From an uncultured Sutterella sp. (GTDB lineage Bacteria; Pseudomonadota; Gammaproteobacteria; Burkholderiales; Burkholderiaceae_F), in the NCBI GenBank assembly GCA_949282745.1, contig CASDQM010000004.1, positions 62,001 through 126,000 on the forward strand: 64,000 nt of DNA, in the 5' to 3' direction. The notes below the pieces were generated by a model that saw only the letters and a program-made list of their open reading frames with translations, searched no databases and was not told the origin of the DNA. A program made the translations under genes and the position numbers. This document shows positions 1 to 10,261 of this stretch, piece by piece. Numbering within the stretch: the stretch's first letter is position 1; every line of letters starts with the position of its first letter.

Positions 1-1407
<1,407 letters not shown>

Positions 1408-1686
1408 CGTCATGAATCAGTGGAAAGGGACGGCGGGCGCGGAGAAAAAGGCTCGACGCGCCGAAGGGAAAGGAACCGCCCGAAGTCGCCCCGCGCACGA
1501 ACGGTACGTCTCGGGCATGGGGCCCGTCCCGGTTTCGCGTTATAGTGAGGCTCCCCGCGTCGCTTTTTCGACGCGCAAAGCGGTCTTGCCGTCCGACAAG
1601 AGCACGCTATTTTAGCCGATTGCGTGCGAATGCCTCCCTATTTTTCGGCATTTCGCTCGTCCGATTTTCCCTTTGCGGAGCCCCTC

Positions 1687-1977
1687 ATGCCGCGAACCGA
1701 CGAAAAAGCCTATTACGAAGCCTTGGAAAACGCCGACCGGGAGGCCCGCGCCACGTTCGCGGGCGCCCTTCTCATCGCTCTCTTCTTCTGGGGCGCGATC
1801 GCGCTTTTCCAGGATTCCGACCGCCTCGCCGGCGGTCTTCCCCTCTGGTTCTGGGCGGCCGTGATCGGGGGCTACGTGCTTTCCGTCGCCGTCGTCTGGT
1901 GGCTCGTGCGCTTCGTCTTCCGCCCGGGGAACCTCGACTTTTCCGATCGCAACGCCGCGAAGGGGGACGAAGCATGA
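1687..1977 (+). CDS. yhdT: YhdT family small membrane protein (DUF997)
   Basis: A 96-residue integral membrane protein with two hydrophobic segments (about residues 24-42 and 51-72) and charged ends. In many proteobacteria the yhdT gene lies directly before the pantothenate symporter gene panF, as here, which is the main reason for the name; its molecular role is not established. Its stop codon overlaps the panF start (ATGA at 1974-1977), so the two are almost certainly translationally coupled. The start is chosen at the ATG preceded by GCGGAG at 1676-1681. A longer reading frame to 1624 exists but has no ribosome binding site and adds a non-membrane, low-quality extension. Confidence 0.8.
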   Translation: MPRTDEKAYYEALENADREARATFAGALLIALFFWGAIALFQDSDRLAGGLPLWFWAAVIGGYVLSVAVVWWLVRFVFRPGNLDFSDRNAAKGDEA

Positions 1978-3455
1978 GGGAACTCCTTCTCTTCCTCCCG
2001 ATCGTCCTCTTCCTTCTGATGCTCCTTCTCACGTCGATCTGGCTTGAGAACCGCAAGACGACGGAAAAGTCGCTCGAAGACTTCTATCTCTCCGACCGAA
2101 ATCTCGAGGGCTTCGTCCTCGCCATGAGCATGATCGCCACCTACGGGTCGGTGAGCTCCTTCGTGTCGGGCCCGGGCGTCGCCTGGCAGCTCGGCCTCGG
2201 CTGGGTCGTCTTCGCCGCCCCGCAGATCATCGCGGGCTTTCTCGTCTTCGGCGTGATCGGCAAGAAGTTCGCCATCGTCGGCCACCGCATCGGCGCCGTC
2301 ACCGTGATCGACCTCATCCGCGCGCGCTTTGCCGATCCGTGGCTCGCGCGCCTTCTCGCGCTCACGCTCCTCGTCGCCTTCGTCACCATGATGACGGGGC
2401 AGCTGATCGGCGGCGCCCGGCTCTTCGCCGCGGCGGCGGGGCTTCCCTACGAGGCGGGGCTCGTTCTCTTCGGACTCGTCACGGTGTTCTACACGACGCT
2501 CGGCGGCTACCGCGCGGTCGTCATCACGGACACGATCTGCGCCCTCCTCATGGTGGGCGGGATGTTTCTCCTCGGCTGGGAGATCGTGAATCTGGGAGGG
2601 GGCGACCTCGAAGCCCTCCTTTTGTCGCTCCCCGAAATCGATCCCTCGCTCACGACCCCGAACGCGGGCGGGGCGCTCCCCTGGGGACTTCTGCTCTCCG
2701 CCTGGATTCTGGTGGGCTTCGGCACGGTCGCACTCCCGCACTCCTCGATGCGGTGCCTTACCTATCGGCAAAGCGACGAACTCCACCGCGCCATGCTGAT
2801 CGGGACCGTCGTCTGCGGCCTTCTCATGATCGGGATGACCTTCCTCGGGGTCCTCGCGCGGGGCGTCCTCGATCTTCCCGTCGAACTCATGGGCGACACG
2901 ACCGACAGCGTCATTCCCTATCTGATCGCAAACCACATGTCGCCCTTCTGGGCGGGCCTCACGCTCGTGGGACCGCTCGCCGCGACGCTTTCGACCGTGA
3001 GCTCCCTCATGCTCAACGCCTCGTCCGCGCTCGTGCAGGATTTGCTCCGAAAGGAGGGACTCGTCTCCGACCGTCCACAGCTCCTTTTCCGCCTCTCCTG
3101 GGGCGCGACCCTCGTGATGGGGCTCATTGCGCTGCTCTTTGCGCTGCGCCCCGCCGACATCGTCGTCTGGATCAACCTCATCGCCTTCGGGGGGCTCGAA
3201 ACGGCTTTTCTCTTTCCGCTCGTCGCGAGCCTCTTCTGGCGCCGCGCGACGGGCCGCGGAGCGCTCGTCGCCGCGGCCGGGGGACTCGCCGCCTATCTCT
3301 GGGCGTCCTTTGCGAACTTTCATCCCTTCGGCGCGCACGTCGTGACGGTGGGGATCGCGGTTTCCTGCGTGCTCTTCGTCGTCGGGTCGCTTCTCACGCC
3401 GCCCGAGTCGGAAGAACGCCTCGCGCTCTTCTTCCGCCCCGGCCGAAAGTCATAA
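1974..3455 (+). CDS. panF: Sodium/pantothenate symporter PanF
   Basis: A 493-residue sodium:solute symporter of the SSF family, predicted to import pantothenate (vitamin B5 precursor of coenzyme A) with Na+ across the inner membrane. About 12-13 hydrophobic segments run the full length. The N-terminal part has the PanF-like SDRNLEGFVLAMSMIATYGS stretch, and the SSF signature region lies around GLVTVFYTTLGGYRAVVITD. Length matches the family (about 480). The start overlaps the yhdT stop, so the pair forms one operon. It could transport another substrate of the SSF family, but the yhdT neighbour makes pantothenate the best call. Confidence 0.88.
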   Translation: MRELLLFLPIVLFLLMLLLTSIWLENRKTTEKSLEDFYLSDRNLEGFVLAMSMIATYGSVSSFVSGPGVAWQLGLGWVVFAAPQIIAGFLVFGVIGKKFAIVGHRIGAVTVIDLIRARFADPWLARLLALTLLVAFVTMMTGQLIGGARLFAAAAGLPYEAGLVLFGLVTVFYTTLGGYRAVVITDTICALLMVGGMFLLGWEIVNLGGGDLEALLLSLPEIDPSLTTPNAGGALPWGLLLSAWILVGFGTVALPHSSMRCLTYRQSDELHRAMLIGTVVCGLLMIGMTFLGVLARGVLDLPVELMGDTTDSVIPYLIANHMSPFWAGLTLVGPLAATLSTVSSLMLNASSALVQDLLRKEGLVSDRPQLLFRLSWGATLVMGLIALLFALRPADIVVWINLIAFGGLETAFLFPLVASLFWRRATGRGALVAAAGGLAAYLWASFANFHPFGAHVVTVGIAVSCVLFVVGSLLTPPESEERLALFFRPGRKS

Positions 3456-3496
3456 AGATTCCGTGAGGTTCGGAGGCCTTCTCCTCCCCGCGTACG

Positions 3497-3526
3497 TTGC
3501 CTCAGACTTCGGGCGCGTGCTATGTT
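3497..3526 (+). promoter_or_regulatory. Putative sigma70 promoter of the sensor kinase gene
   Basis: TTGCCT at 3497-3502 and TATGTT at 3521-3526 are separated by 18 bases, a plausible -35/-10 pair placed 57-86 bases before the sensor kinase start. Transcription would begin near 3533, at the edge of the palindrome described next. Predicted by eye only. Confidence 0.4.
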
Positions 3527-3533
3527 TTCCACG

Positions 3534-3555
3534 GCGGTCCCGCACGCGGGACCGC
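3534..3555. promoter_or_regulatory. Perfect GC-rich palindrome in the sensor kinase leader
   Basis: Two 10-base arms, GCGGTCCCGC (3534-3543) and GCGGGACCGC (3546-3555), are separated by two bases. It lies between the predicted -10 and the start codon at 3583. It could be an operator for an autoregulator or a stable 5' mRNA hairpin; there is no T-run, so it is not a standard terminator. Confidence 0.5.
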
Positions 3556-3582
3556 GCACCGAATGATTCCCGGAACCGCGCC

Positions 3583-5397
3583 ATGCCCTCCCTCCGCCCG
3601 TTTTTCCGTCTTCTGACGGGACCCCTCGTCCCGATCCTTTTTGCGACGCTCACGGAGGCGCGGGCCTCGGAAGAGCCGGCGGTCCCGAACGCCGAACTTC
3701 CCGAAATCCGCATCGGCTACATCGAGGCGAGCTTTTCGCCTTCCGAACGACAGGCCTTCGCGCACACCTTTCTCTATCTGAGCGTCAAGCTTCCGCAGTA
3801 CCGCTTCACGATCCGCCCCTATCTCGTCAAAGACCTCGAAGAGGCGGTCCGCACGAAGTCGATCGACTTCTTTCTTGCGGCCTCTGGCTTTTACCGCCGC
3901 CTCAACTACCGGGGGCTGCGCGATCTGGCGACGCTCGTCACGCCCACGACGGCGAGCCCCGACCTTGCGGTCGGGACGGTCTTTCTCGTCAAAAAGGATT
4001 CGCCCTACCGCAACTTCGACGACCTGAAGGGGCTTCGCGCCGCGGCCAACTGGCAGGAGGGCTTCACGGGCGTCTACGTCCCGATGGGCGAAATCGCCGC
4101 GCGCGGCTACGACCCCGACGACTACTGGACCTTCGTCGAAGCGGGCTCGCCCGTGCGGCGGCTTCTTCTCGCCGTCAACCGGGGCGACGCCGAGGTCGCC
4201 ATGGCCCGCGCCTGCACGGTCGAGGAACTGCGCAAAACCGAACCCGAGCTCGTGGACGGCTTTCGTCCGATCGGCCTCAAGGAGACGCCGGGCTTTCCCT
4301 GCATGCATTCGACCGCGCTCTACCCCAACTGGACCTTCGTTTCGAACGACACGGTCCGCTGGGAGACGGCGCGCGACATCACGGCGGCGCTCCTTTCGAT
4401 GCCGAAGACGCCCGAAGGCGCGAGCTGGGGCGTCACCTCGAACTTCAACAGCGTCGACGACCTCTACCGCCGGATCCGGCGAGGCCCCTTCGAATACCTG
4501 CGCATCACCTCGGTGAGGAGCTTTCTCGAGCGCTACTGGCCGTTTTGCGCCCTCGTTCTGATGGCGGCCGTCGGACTCGTCTTTCACAGCCGCCGCGCCG
4601 ACCATCTCGTCAAAAAGCGCACCGGAGAACTGCGCGCCGCGATGCAAAAGGAACGCGAAATGAGCCGGCACCTCGAAACGCTCGAGCGCGTGAGCGTGAT
4701 CGGCGCCATGTCGAGCCTCATCACGCATGAACTGAACGGCCCCCTCAACTCGATCGCCAACAGCACGCGCGCACTCGAACGCTTTGCCGAAATGAACGAC
4801 GACGCCCCCGCGGTCGTGCGCCGCTCGCTCGCCCTCATCTCGTCGCAGTGCGCGAGAGCCTCCGAAATCGTGAGCCGCGTGCGGCAGTATGTGAAGCGCC
4901 GCGAGCCCGAGAGCACCCTCATCGAAGTCAATCCGATCCTGCGGCGCATCGTCTCGCAACAGAGCGCCGTGAGCGCGCACGCCCGCATCACGGGCGACAT
5001 CCCCGCCGCGCCCGTCGTTCTCGAGTGGAATCCGCTAGAGGCGGAGCTCTGCGTCACGAACCTCGTCAAGAACGCCGTGGAGGCGACGCGGCACACGCCC
5101 GACGCGAAGATCACCGTTTCGCTCGCGCTCTCGGAGGAAAAGGCGCTCATCACCGTCACCGACAACGCCCGCATGACGGCCGAGTCGCTCGCCGTGCACG
5201 GAGCGCCCCTTTCTTCGAGCAAGGAAAACGGGCTCGGGCTCGGGCTTCTCATCGTCAAGACCCTCACGGAAAAGGCGATGGGCCACTTCTCGCTCGAGAG
5301 AAAGGAAGACGTCACCGAAGCCCGCATTACGCTGCCGCTTCCGCAACCCGCAGAACACACCAAGAAGGAAAACGTCGAAAATGACCCGCAAAACTGA
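3583..5397 (+). CDS. TtrS-like sensor histidine kinase with periplasmic PhnD-type sensor domain
   Basis: A 604-residue membrane sensor kinase. A signal-like N-terminus (to about residue 27) is followed by a PhnD/phosphonate-binding-like periplasmic domain (IRIGYIEASFSP, FLAASGFYRR), one transmembrane helix near 318-336, a dimerisation/phosphoacceptor helix with His382 in LITHELNGPLNSIAN, and a HATPase domain ending in ENGLGLGLLIVKTL. This is the architecture of TtrS, the tetrathionate sensor, and relatives. The start at ATG 3583 begins a proper signal sequence; the frame is open 40 codons further upstream. It overlaps the response regulator gene by 17 bases. No tetrathionate reductase genes are near; the next genes are flavoprotein reductases, so the ligand is probably an organic acceptor (inference). 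Confidence 0.85.
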   Translation: MPSLRPFFRLLTGPLVPILFATLTEARASEEPAVPNAELPEIRIGYIEASFSPSERQAFAHTFLYLSVKLPQYRFTIRPYLVKDLEEAVRTKSIDFFLAASGFYRRLNYRGLRDLATLVTPTTASPDLAVGTVFLVKKDSPYRNFDDLKGLRAAANWQEGFTGVYVPMGEIAARGYDPDDYWTFVEAGSPVRRLLLAVNRGDAEVAMARACTVEELRKTEPELVDGFRPIGLKETPGFPCMHSTALYPNWTFVSNDTVRWETARDITAALLSMPKTPEGASWGVTSNFNSVDDLYRRIRRGPFEYLRITSVRSFLERYWPFCALVLMAAVGLVFHSRRADHLVKKRTGELRAAMQKEREMSRHLETLERVSVIGAMSSLITHELNGPLNSIANSTRALERFAEMNDDAPAVVRRSLALISSQCARASEIVSRVRQYVKRREPESTLIEVNPILRRIVSQQSAVSAHARITGDIPAAPVVLEWNPLEAELCVTNLVKNAVEATRHTPDAKITVSLALSEEKALITVTDNARMTAESLAVHGAPLSSSKENGLGLGLLIVKTLTEKAMGHFSLERKEDVTEARITLPLPQPAEHTKKENVENDPQN

Positions 5398-6007
5398 AAA
5401 ACCGCTCGTGCGCATCGTCGACGACGATCCCGATCAGCTCGCGTCGCTCGAAATCATGCTCTCCGCCGAAGGCTGGGACGTCGCCTGCTACGAAAGGGCG
5501 TCGGACTTCTTTGCCGAGGACACGCCCTCGCGTCCGGGCTGCCTCATCCTCGACGTGCGCATGCCCGAGATCTCGGGCCTTGAAATGCAGGAGGAATTGA
5601 ACCGCCGCGAGTATCCCCTCCCCATTCTCTTTCTCACGGGGCACGGCGACGTCGACATGGCCGTGCACACGCTCAAAAAGGGCGCCAAGGACTTTCTCCT
5701 GAAGCCCGTCGACGCGCCGCGCCTGCTGACCTCGGTTGCGACGATCGTGCAGGAGGACTGCGATCAGCGCGCCATGCCGCTCGATTCGGCGGCGTGGAAG
5801 CGTAAGTTCCGGGAACTCACCGAACGCGAGCAGGAAATCGTGCGCTACGTCGCCTCGGGGCTTTTGAACCGTCAGATCGCCGAGCGCCTCGGCATCAGCG
5901 AGCGCACCGTACACGCGCACCGGCTCTCGGCCTACCGCAAGCTCAACGTTCACAACGTCGCCGACCTTGCGCCGCTCACGGTGCTCTTCGTGCGAAAAGA
6001 GCTCTGA
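5381..6007 (+). CDS. TtrR/FixJ-like response regulator with LuxR-type DNA-binding domain
   Basis: A 208-residue two-component response regulator. The receiver domain shows the acidic pocket VDDDPDQ, the phosphoacceptor Asp58 in CLILDVRMPEISG, the conserved Thr in LTGHGDVDM, and Lys in LLKPVDAPRL. The C-terminal half is a LuxR/FixJ helix-turn-helix (LTEREQEIVRYVASGLLNRQ, IAERLGISERTVHAHR). It is translationally coupled to the upstream kinase and certainly its partner. It lies 111 bases before a flavoprotein reductase whose leader begins with a palindromic element that recurs before a second reductase unit; this regulator is the best candidate to bind it (inference). The sequence shows no defect. 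Confidence 0.9.
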   Translation: MTRKTEKPLVRIVDDDPDQLASLEIMLSAEGWDVACYERASDFFAEDTPSRPGCLILDVRMPEISGLEMQEELNRREYPLPILFLTGHGDVDMAVHTLKKGAKDFLLKPVDAPRLLTSVATIVQEDCDQRAMPLDSAAWKRKFRELTEREQEIVRYVASGLLNRQIAERLGISERTVHAHRLSAYRKLNVHNVADLAPLTVLFVRKEL

Positions 6008-6021
6008 TTTTCTTCTCCTTT

Positions 6022-6047
6022 CTTGATTTCGTCCCGATTGCCTAGGC
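6022..6047 (+). promoter_or_regulatory. Shared reductase promoter element, copy 1
   Basis: TTGATT at 6022 is followed by TCCCGATTGCCTAGGCA (6031-6047), which contains the 10-base palindrome TGCCTAGGCA. An ungapped copy is at 13992-14017, and I found no third CCTAGG in the window. It sits 72 bases before the start of the first reductase. It is probably an activator binding site, with the adjacent response regulator the leading candidate. Confidence 0.6.
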
Positions 6048-6118
6048 AGGTCTTCGGGCCAAGATGGCCGAAAGGACGGTTTCTTCGTCCGTCCGAACCC
6101 TCAGGAAAGGAGAAAACC

Positions 6119-7900
6119 ATGCTGCAAGCCAAGAAGCTGCTCTCGGTCGCCCTCGGCCTCGCGCTCGTCGCCGCGCAGGCCAACGCCGCGCCCAAGGACG
6201 GCGTGTACAAAGAAAAGGTGATGGGCCTCATCGCCCCCTTCACCGTGGAAGTGACGCTCGAAGGCGGCAAGATCGTCAAGGTCACCTCGAACGACGCACT
6301 CGAGAGCCCGGGCGTCGGCGCCGAAGCCATCAAGACGTTGGGCGAGCGCATCGTCCGTGAACAGACGGCGGGTGTCGACGGCGTCTCGGGTGCGAGCCTC
6401 ACGAGTTTTGCGGTTCTTCAGGGCACGCGCCAGGCCCTCAAAAAGGCGGGCGCCGACGAATCCTTCTTCAAGCGCGTCCATGAAGCGGCCGTGCTTCCCG
6501 AAACCGTGACGAGTGACGTGGTCGTCGTGGGCGGCGGCGGTGCGGGTCTTGCCGCGGCGGTCTCGGCCCTCGAAGCGGGCGCCTCCGTCACGATCGTCGA
6601 AAAGCTCGGCTATTTGGGCGGCTCCACCAACGTCTGCGGCGGCGCCTTCAACGCCTCGGGCACGAGCTACCAGAAGGCGCTCGGCATCGAAGACAATCCG
6701 CAGAAGCACTTCGAACAGACGATGAAGGGCGGCCACAACACGAACGATCCCTCGCTCGTGCAGTACCTCGCCGACCATGCGACCGAATCGCTCGCCTGGC
6801 TTGAAAGTCTCGGCCTCAAGGTGAACCCGAAGGTGGGGGCCGCGACGGGCGCGCTCTATCAGCGCTCGCACTACCCCGATCCCGCGGGCGGCCACACCTA
6901 CATCGCCGTCCTCGAAGAAGCCCTTGCGAAGTATCCCGACCGCGTGAAGGTCTTCCTCGAAACGAAGGCGACGAGCCTCATTGAAGAAAACGGCCGCGTC
7001 ACGGGCGTTGCGGTGGAAAGCCGCGGCAAGACGGCGAAGATCTTCGGCACGCGCGGCGTGATTATCTCCACGGGCGGTTTCGGCGCCAACGTGGAATACC
7101 GTCAGAAGGTGAACACCGGCATCTGGAAGGAAGCGAACCTCGACAAGGAAATCGGGTGCTCGAACATCAGCGTCGCCGCCCAGGGCGACGGCCTCATCAT
7201 GGCCGAAAAGGTGAACGCCGACCTGATCGGCCTCGCCGACATTCAGGTTCACCCGAACGGGACGCCGGGCACCGGCCTCATGCTCGACATCAAGACCTCC
7301 GGCCGCAACCGTCTCTTCATCAACACGAACGGCGACCGCTTCGTCGACGAAGGCGCTCCGCGCGACGTTCTGAGCAAGGCCGTCTTCGCGCAGCCCGGCC
7401 AGACCTTCTGGCTCGTGCAGAACCACCTGCGCTATCCCGACGAAAACAAGATCGACCTCCTGAGCGGCCGCACGATGCACGACATGCTCGAACAGGGCCG
7501 CGTGCAGAAGGCCGAGACGCTTGAAGACCTCGCCAAGATCATGAAGGTCGACGTCAATCGTCTGCGCGCCTCGATCGAGGAATACAACCGCGTCGCGCGC
7601 CACGAAGTAGAAACCGACCGCTTCGGCTTCCGCGCCAACCACACGGACGACCGTCCCATCACGGAAGGTCCCTACTACGTCGCCCGCAAGGTCCCGACCA
7701 TCCACCACACCATGGGCGGGATCAAGATCAATACGAACGCAGAAGTGATCGACCGCAACGGCAAGGTGATTCCGGGCCTCTACGCCGCGGGTGAAGTGAC
7801 GGGCGGCGTGCACGGTGAAAACCGCTTGGGCGGCAACGCCGTGGCCGACTGCATGGTCTTCGGCCGCACCGCGGGCCGCATGGCCGCAAACAACAAGTAA
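6119..7900 (+). CDS. Periplasmic flavoprotein reductase (FMN-binding plus FAD domains), fumarate-reductase family
   Basis: A 593-residue exported reductase. It has a Sec signal peptide (about residues 1-23), an FMN-binding domain with the covalent flavinylation-type motif DGVSGASLTS (about 87-96), then the FAD-binding domain starting GGGGAGLAAAVSA (about 138). Compared with Shewanella Fcc3 fumarate reductase, the spacing preserves His378, Arg415, the His529-His530 pair in IHHTMGG and Arg569 in NRLGGN; but the position of Fcc3 Thr377 is Asp390. So it should reduce an unsaturated carboxylate, though not necessarily fumarate. It has no heme, so it needs a periplasmic electron donor, and flavin attachment would need ApbE, which is not in this window. 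The start follows AGGAAAGGAG at 6102-6111. It lies directly after the kinase/regulator pair. Confidence 0.88.
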   Translation: MLQAKKLLSVALGLALVAAQANAAPKDGVYKEKVMGLIAPFTVEVTLEGGKIVKVTSNDALESPGVGAEAIKTLGERIVREQTAGVDGVSGASLTSFAVLQGTRQALKKAGADESFFKRVHEAAVLPETVTSDVVVVGGGGAGLAAAVSALEAGASVTIVEKLGYLGGSTNVCGGAFNASGTSYQKALGIEDNPQKHFEQTMKGGHNTNDPSLVQYLADHATESLAWLESLGLKVNPKVGAATGALYQRSHYPDPAGGHTYIAVLEEALAKYPDRVKVFLETKATSLIEENGRVTGVAVESRGKTAKIFGTRGVIISTGGFGANVEYRQKVNTGIWKEANLDKEIGCSNISVAAQGDGLIMAEKVNADLIGLADIQVHPNGTPGTGLMLDIKTSGRNRLFINTNGDRFVDEGAPRDVLSKAVFAQPGQTFWLVQNHLRYPDENKIDLLSGRTMHDMLEQGRVQKAETLEDLAKIMKVDVNRLRASIEEYNRVARHEVETDRFGFRANHTDDRPITEGPYYVARKVPTIHHTMGGIKINTNAEVIDRNGKVIPGLYAAGEVTGGVHGENRLGGNAVADCMVFGRTAGRMAANNK

Positions 7901-8255
7901 GCCGTCTCCCCTTCGATTTCTCTCCCTTTTCGGCCGCCGAAATTTCTTCGGCGGCCTTTTTTCGTTTTTGCGAAAAGTACCCCTCCGAACCGCCCTCCTT
8001 CCCCGTCCCGGACGAGCGCAAATTCGCCTCTTTTTCCATCTTTTTTACTTTACGGAAAGCCACTTTTCGTCAACCGTTCCGAACCCGAGGCACTACCCCT
8101 GATCCGTTTCGAATTCAAGGAAACTGAGTTCCGCAAGTTTCCCTCTCCCATACCGAATGTGCGAATGGTGAAGAACCCCCGTTCGGGGCGATCATTCTCC
8201 GCAACGGAGGCGCCGTGCGCTTCCTCTTTGCCATTTGTCTCGAAAGGAGAACTCC
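7901..8255. other. Intergenic stretch between reductase and sulfotransferase genes
   Basis: Apart from the terminator at its left end, this 355-base stretch holds only the leader of the sulfotransferase gene. A small GC hairpin (CCCCC-GTTC-GGGG, about 8175-8188) and a good ribosome binding site (AAAGGAGA at 8243-8250) are the only features I can see. I could not find a convincing -35/-10 pair or a copy of the shared reductase box. Confidence 0.6.
7932..7962 (+). terminator. Rho-independent terminator after the first reductase
   Basis: A 10-bp stem, GGCCGCCGAA (7932-7941) pairing with TTCGGCGGCC (7947-7956), is followed by a T-run. Confidence 0.9.
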
Positions 8256-10067
8256 ATGAATTTCCGCCTCAAACTTCTCGCCTGCGCCATGGCTGCGATT
8301 CCGGTCGCCGCGTTCGCCATCGGCGGTCCCTCGGGTCCGAAGATCGACTATCACGTCCAGGGTCACCTCGGCGAAGTGATGATGAACCCGTACGGCATCG
8401 CGCCGCTCACGGCCATCGTCCGCGACGGCGGCTACACGGTCAAGGACGTCACGGTGCGCGTTCTCCCGAAGCCCGACGGCCGTGAAATCAAGTACAAGGT
8501 CTCCGACCGCCAGGTGCTGACGCACGGCGGCATCCCCGTCTTCGGCCTCTATCCCGACTACGTCAACAAGGTCGAGGTCTCCTACACCCGCGAACTGCGC
8601 GGCAAGACCGAAAAGTTCACCGACACGATCCAGCTCTACGCCCCGCCCGTCTACTTTGAAGTGGCCGGCATCACGATGGAAAAGGAAATTCCGTACGGCG
8701 TCGAAGTGAAGAAGGTCGATCCCGAATTCCAGGACCGCCTCTACTTCGTCAACAACATCGCGGAAAAGTCCGGCGTCGGCACGCGCGTCGTCTGGAACAA
8801 TCCGTCGGGCGGTGCGCTTGAATGGAACTTCTGGCCGCAGAACACGATTCTCGACACGGCCGGTCACGTCCGCTGGTACATGCTTGCCAACCCCATCTAC
8901 GACCTCAACTCGATTTACAGCGCGGGCGTGATGATGGGCTTCAAGCAGAACGCCGACGGCATGCTCACCTGGGGCTACGGCCAGCGCTACGTCAAGTACG
9001 ACATCATGGGCCGTGAAGTCTTCAACCGCCGTCTGCCGCTTCGCTTCTCCGACTACTCGCACTCGATGGACGACGCGCAGAACGGTCACTTCTTCCTTCG
9101 CGTTGCTTCCTCCAACTACAAGCGTCCCGACGGCAAGAACGTGCACACGGTCCGCGACGTGATCGCTGAAATCGACCAGGAAGGCGTGGTGGTGGACGAA
9201 TGGCGTCTCGCCGACATTCTCGACCCGTACCGCGACAACGTCCTCAAGGTCCTCGACCAGGGCGCCGTCTGCCTCAACATCGACGCGTCGCAGGCCGGCA
9301 AGACCCTCTCGGAAGAAGACATCAAGGCGCTCGACCAGTCCGACCGCTTCGGCGACATCGTCGGCACGGGTGCGGGCCGCAACTGGGCCCACGTCAACTC
9401 CGTCGACTACGACCCGGAAGACGACTCCATCATCATCTCCTCGCGCCATCAGTCCGCGATGATCAAGATCGGCCGCGACAAGAAGGTGAAGTGGATCCTG
9501 GGTTCGCCCGAAGGCTGGAAGAAGGGCTGGGCTGAAAAGGTCCTGACGCCGGTCGACAAGAACGGCAAGCCCATCAAGTGCGAAGGCTCCGTCTGCGAAG
9601 GCGGCTTCGACTGGACGTGGACGCAGCACACGGCCTTCAAGATCGACGAAATGAGCAAGGGCGACATCCTCTACCTCTCGGCCTTCGACAACGGCGACGC
9701 CCGCGGCATGGAACAGCCGGCTCTTCCGGAAATGAAGTACAGCCGTGCGGTCGTCTACAAGATCGACCAGAAGAAGATGACGGTCGAACAGGTTTGGGAA
9801 TACGGCAAGGAACGTGGCCACGAATGGTACAGCCCCGTGACCTCGCTCACCGAATACCAGGCCGACAAGAACTCGATCTTCGTCTACTCGGCCACGGCCG
9901 GTGCGAACTTCGACCTCGCTTCGGGCGCGTTCACCTCGTCTCCCAACCCCTACATTGAAGAATTCAAGTGGGGCGCCAAGGAGCCGTCCGTCGAAATTCA
10001 GTTGAAGAACTGCTCGGGCTACCAGGCCTGGCCGTTCTCGATTGACAAGGCGATGAACGCCCGTTAA
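8256..10067 (+). CDS. assT: Periplasmic aryl-sulfate sulfotransferase (AssT)
   Basis: AssT moves a sulfuryl group from one phenolic sulfate to another phenol without PAPS, in the periplasm. The 603-residue protein has a signal peptide (to about residue 21). The residues known from E. coli AssT (His252, His356, Arg374 and the sulfated His436) appear here in the same order and nearly the same spacing as His269 (DYSHSMDD), His379 (NWAHVNS), Arg397 (SSRHQS) and His458 (WTQHTAF). The short disulfide loop is present as Cys442-EGSV-Cys447. In E. coli the enzyme depends on the neighbouring DsbL/DsbI oxidases; none is adjacent here. It has its own terminator on each side and sits within a reductase cluster, so it may process conjugated gut phenols that feed neighbours (inference). 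Confidence 0.95.
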   Translation: MNFRLKLLACAMAAIPVAAFAIGGPSGPKIDYHVQGHLGEVMMNPYGIAPLTAIVRDGGYTVKDVTVRVLPKPDGREIKYKVSDRQVLTHGGIPVFGLYPDYVNKVEVSYTRELRGKTEKFTDTIQLYAPPVYFEVAGITMEKEIPYGVEVKKVDPEFQDRLYFVNNIAEKSGVGTRVVWNNPSGGALEWNFWPQNTILDTAGHVRWYMLANPIYDLNSIYSAGVMMGFKQNADGMLTWGYGQRYVKYDIMGREVFNRRLPLRFSDYSHSMDDAQNGHFFLRVASSNYKRPDGKNVHTVRDVIAEIDQEGVVVDEWRLADILDPYRDNVLKVLDQGAVCLNIDASQAGKTLSEEDIKALDQSDRFGDIVGTGAGRNWAHVNSVDYDPEDDSIIISSRHQSAMIKIGRDKKVKWILGSPEGWKKGWAEKVLTPVDKNGKPIKCEGSVCEGGFDWTWTQHTAFKIDEMSKGDILYLSAFDNGDARGMEQPALPEMKYSRAVVYKIDQKKMTVEQVWEYGKERGHEWYSPVTSLTEYQADKNSIFVYSATAGANFDLASGAFTSSPNPYIEEFKWGAKEPSVEIQLKNCSGYQAWPFSIDKAMNAR

Positions 10068-10095
10068 TCGGTTCTCCTTTCTTGGAGCGGTTCGA

Positions 10096-10131
10096 ACCGC
10101 CTTCCCGGACTTTCCGGGGAGGCGGTTTTTC
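10096..10131 (+). terminator. Rho-independent terminator after assT
   Basis: ACCGCC at 10096-10101 and a nested CCCGG/CCGGG pair fold against GGCGGT (10121-10126), followed by TTTT. Confidence 0.85.
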
Positions 10132-10169
10132 GTTTCCGCGGACGCCGCCCACATCCGCCTCAAGCGTAG

Positions 10170-10240
10170 GAAAGCCGCTCCTTCCGTGAGAAGAAGCGGC
10201 TTTCCCGACTCCGGGCGTTGTCGTCGACGCCCGGGAGTCT
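10170..10240 (-). terminator. Paired hairpins downstream of the flavocytochrome gene
   Basis: Read on the minus strand, a hairpin GACTCCCGGGCGT...ACGCCCGGAGTC (10207-10239) is followed by a second, AAAGCCGCTTCTT...GGAGCGGCTTT (about 10172-10202). The poly-T tails are short, so they may act as a weak terminator or as mRNA 3' stabilisers facing the assT terminator. Confidence 0.5.
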
Positions 10241-10261
10241 TCGCGCAAGAGCGGCGATGGT

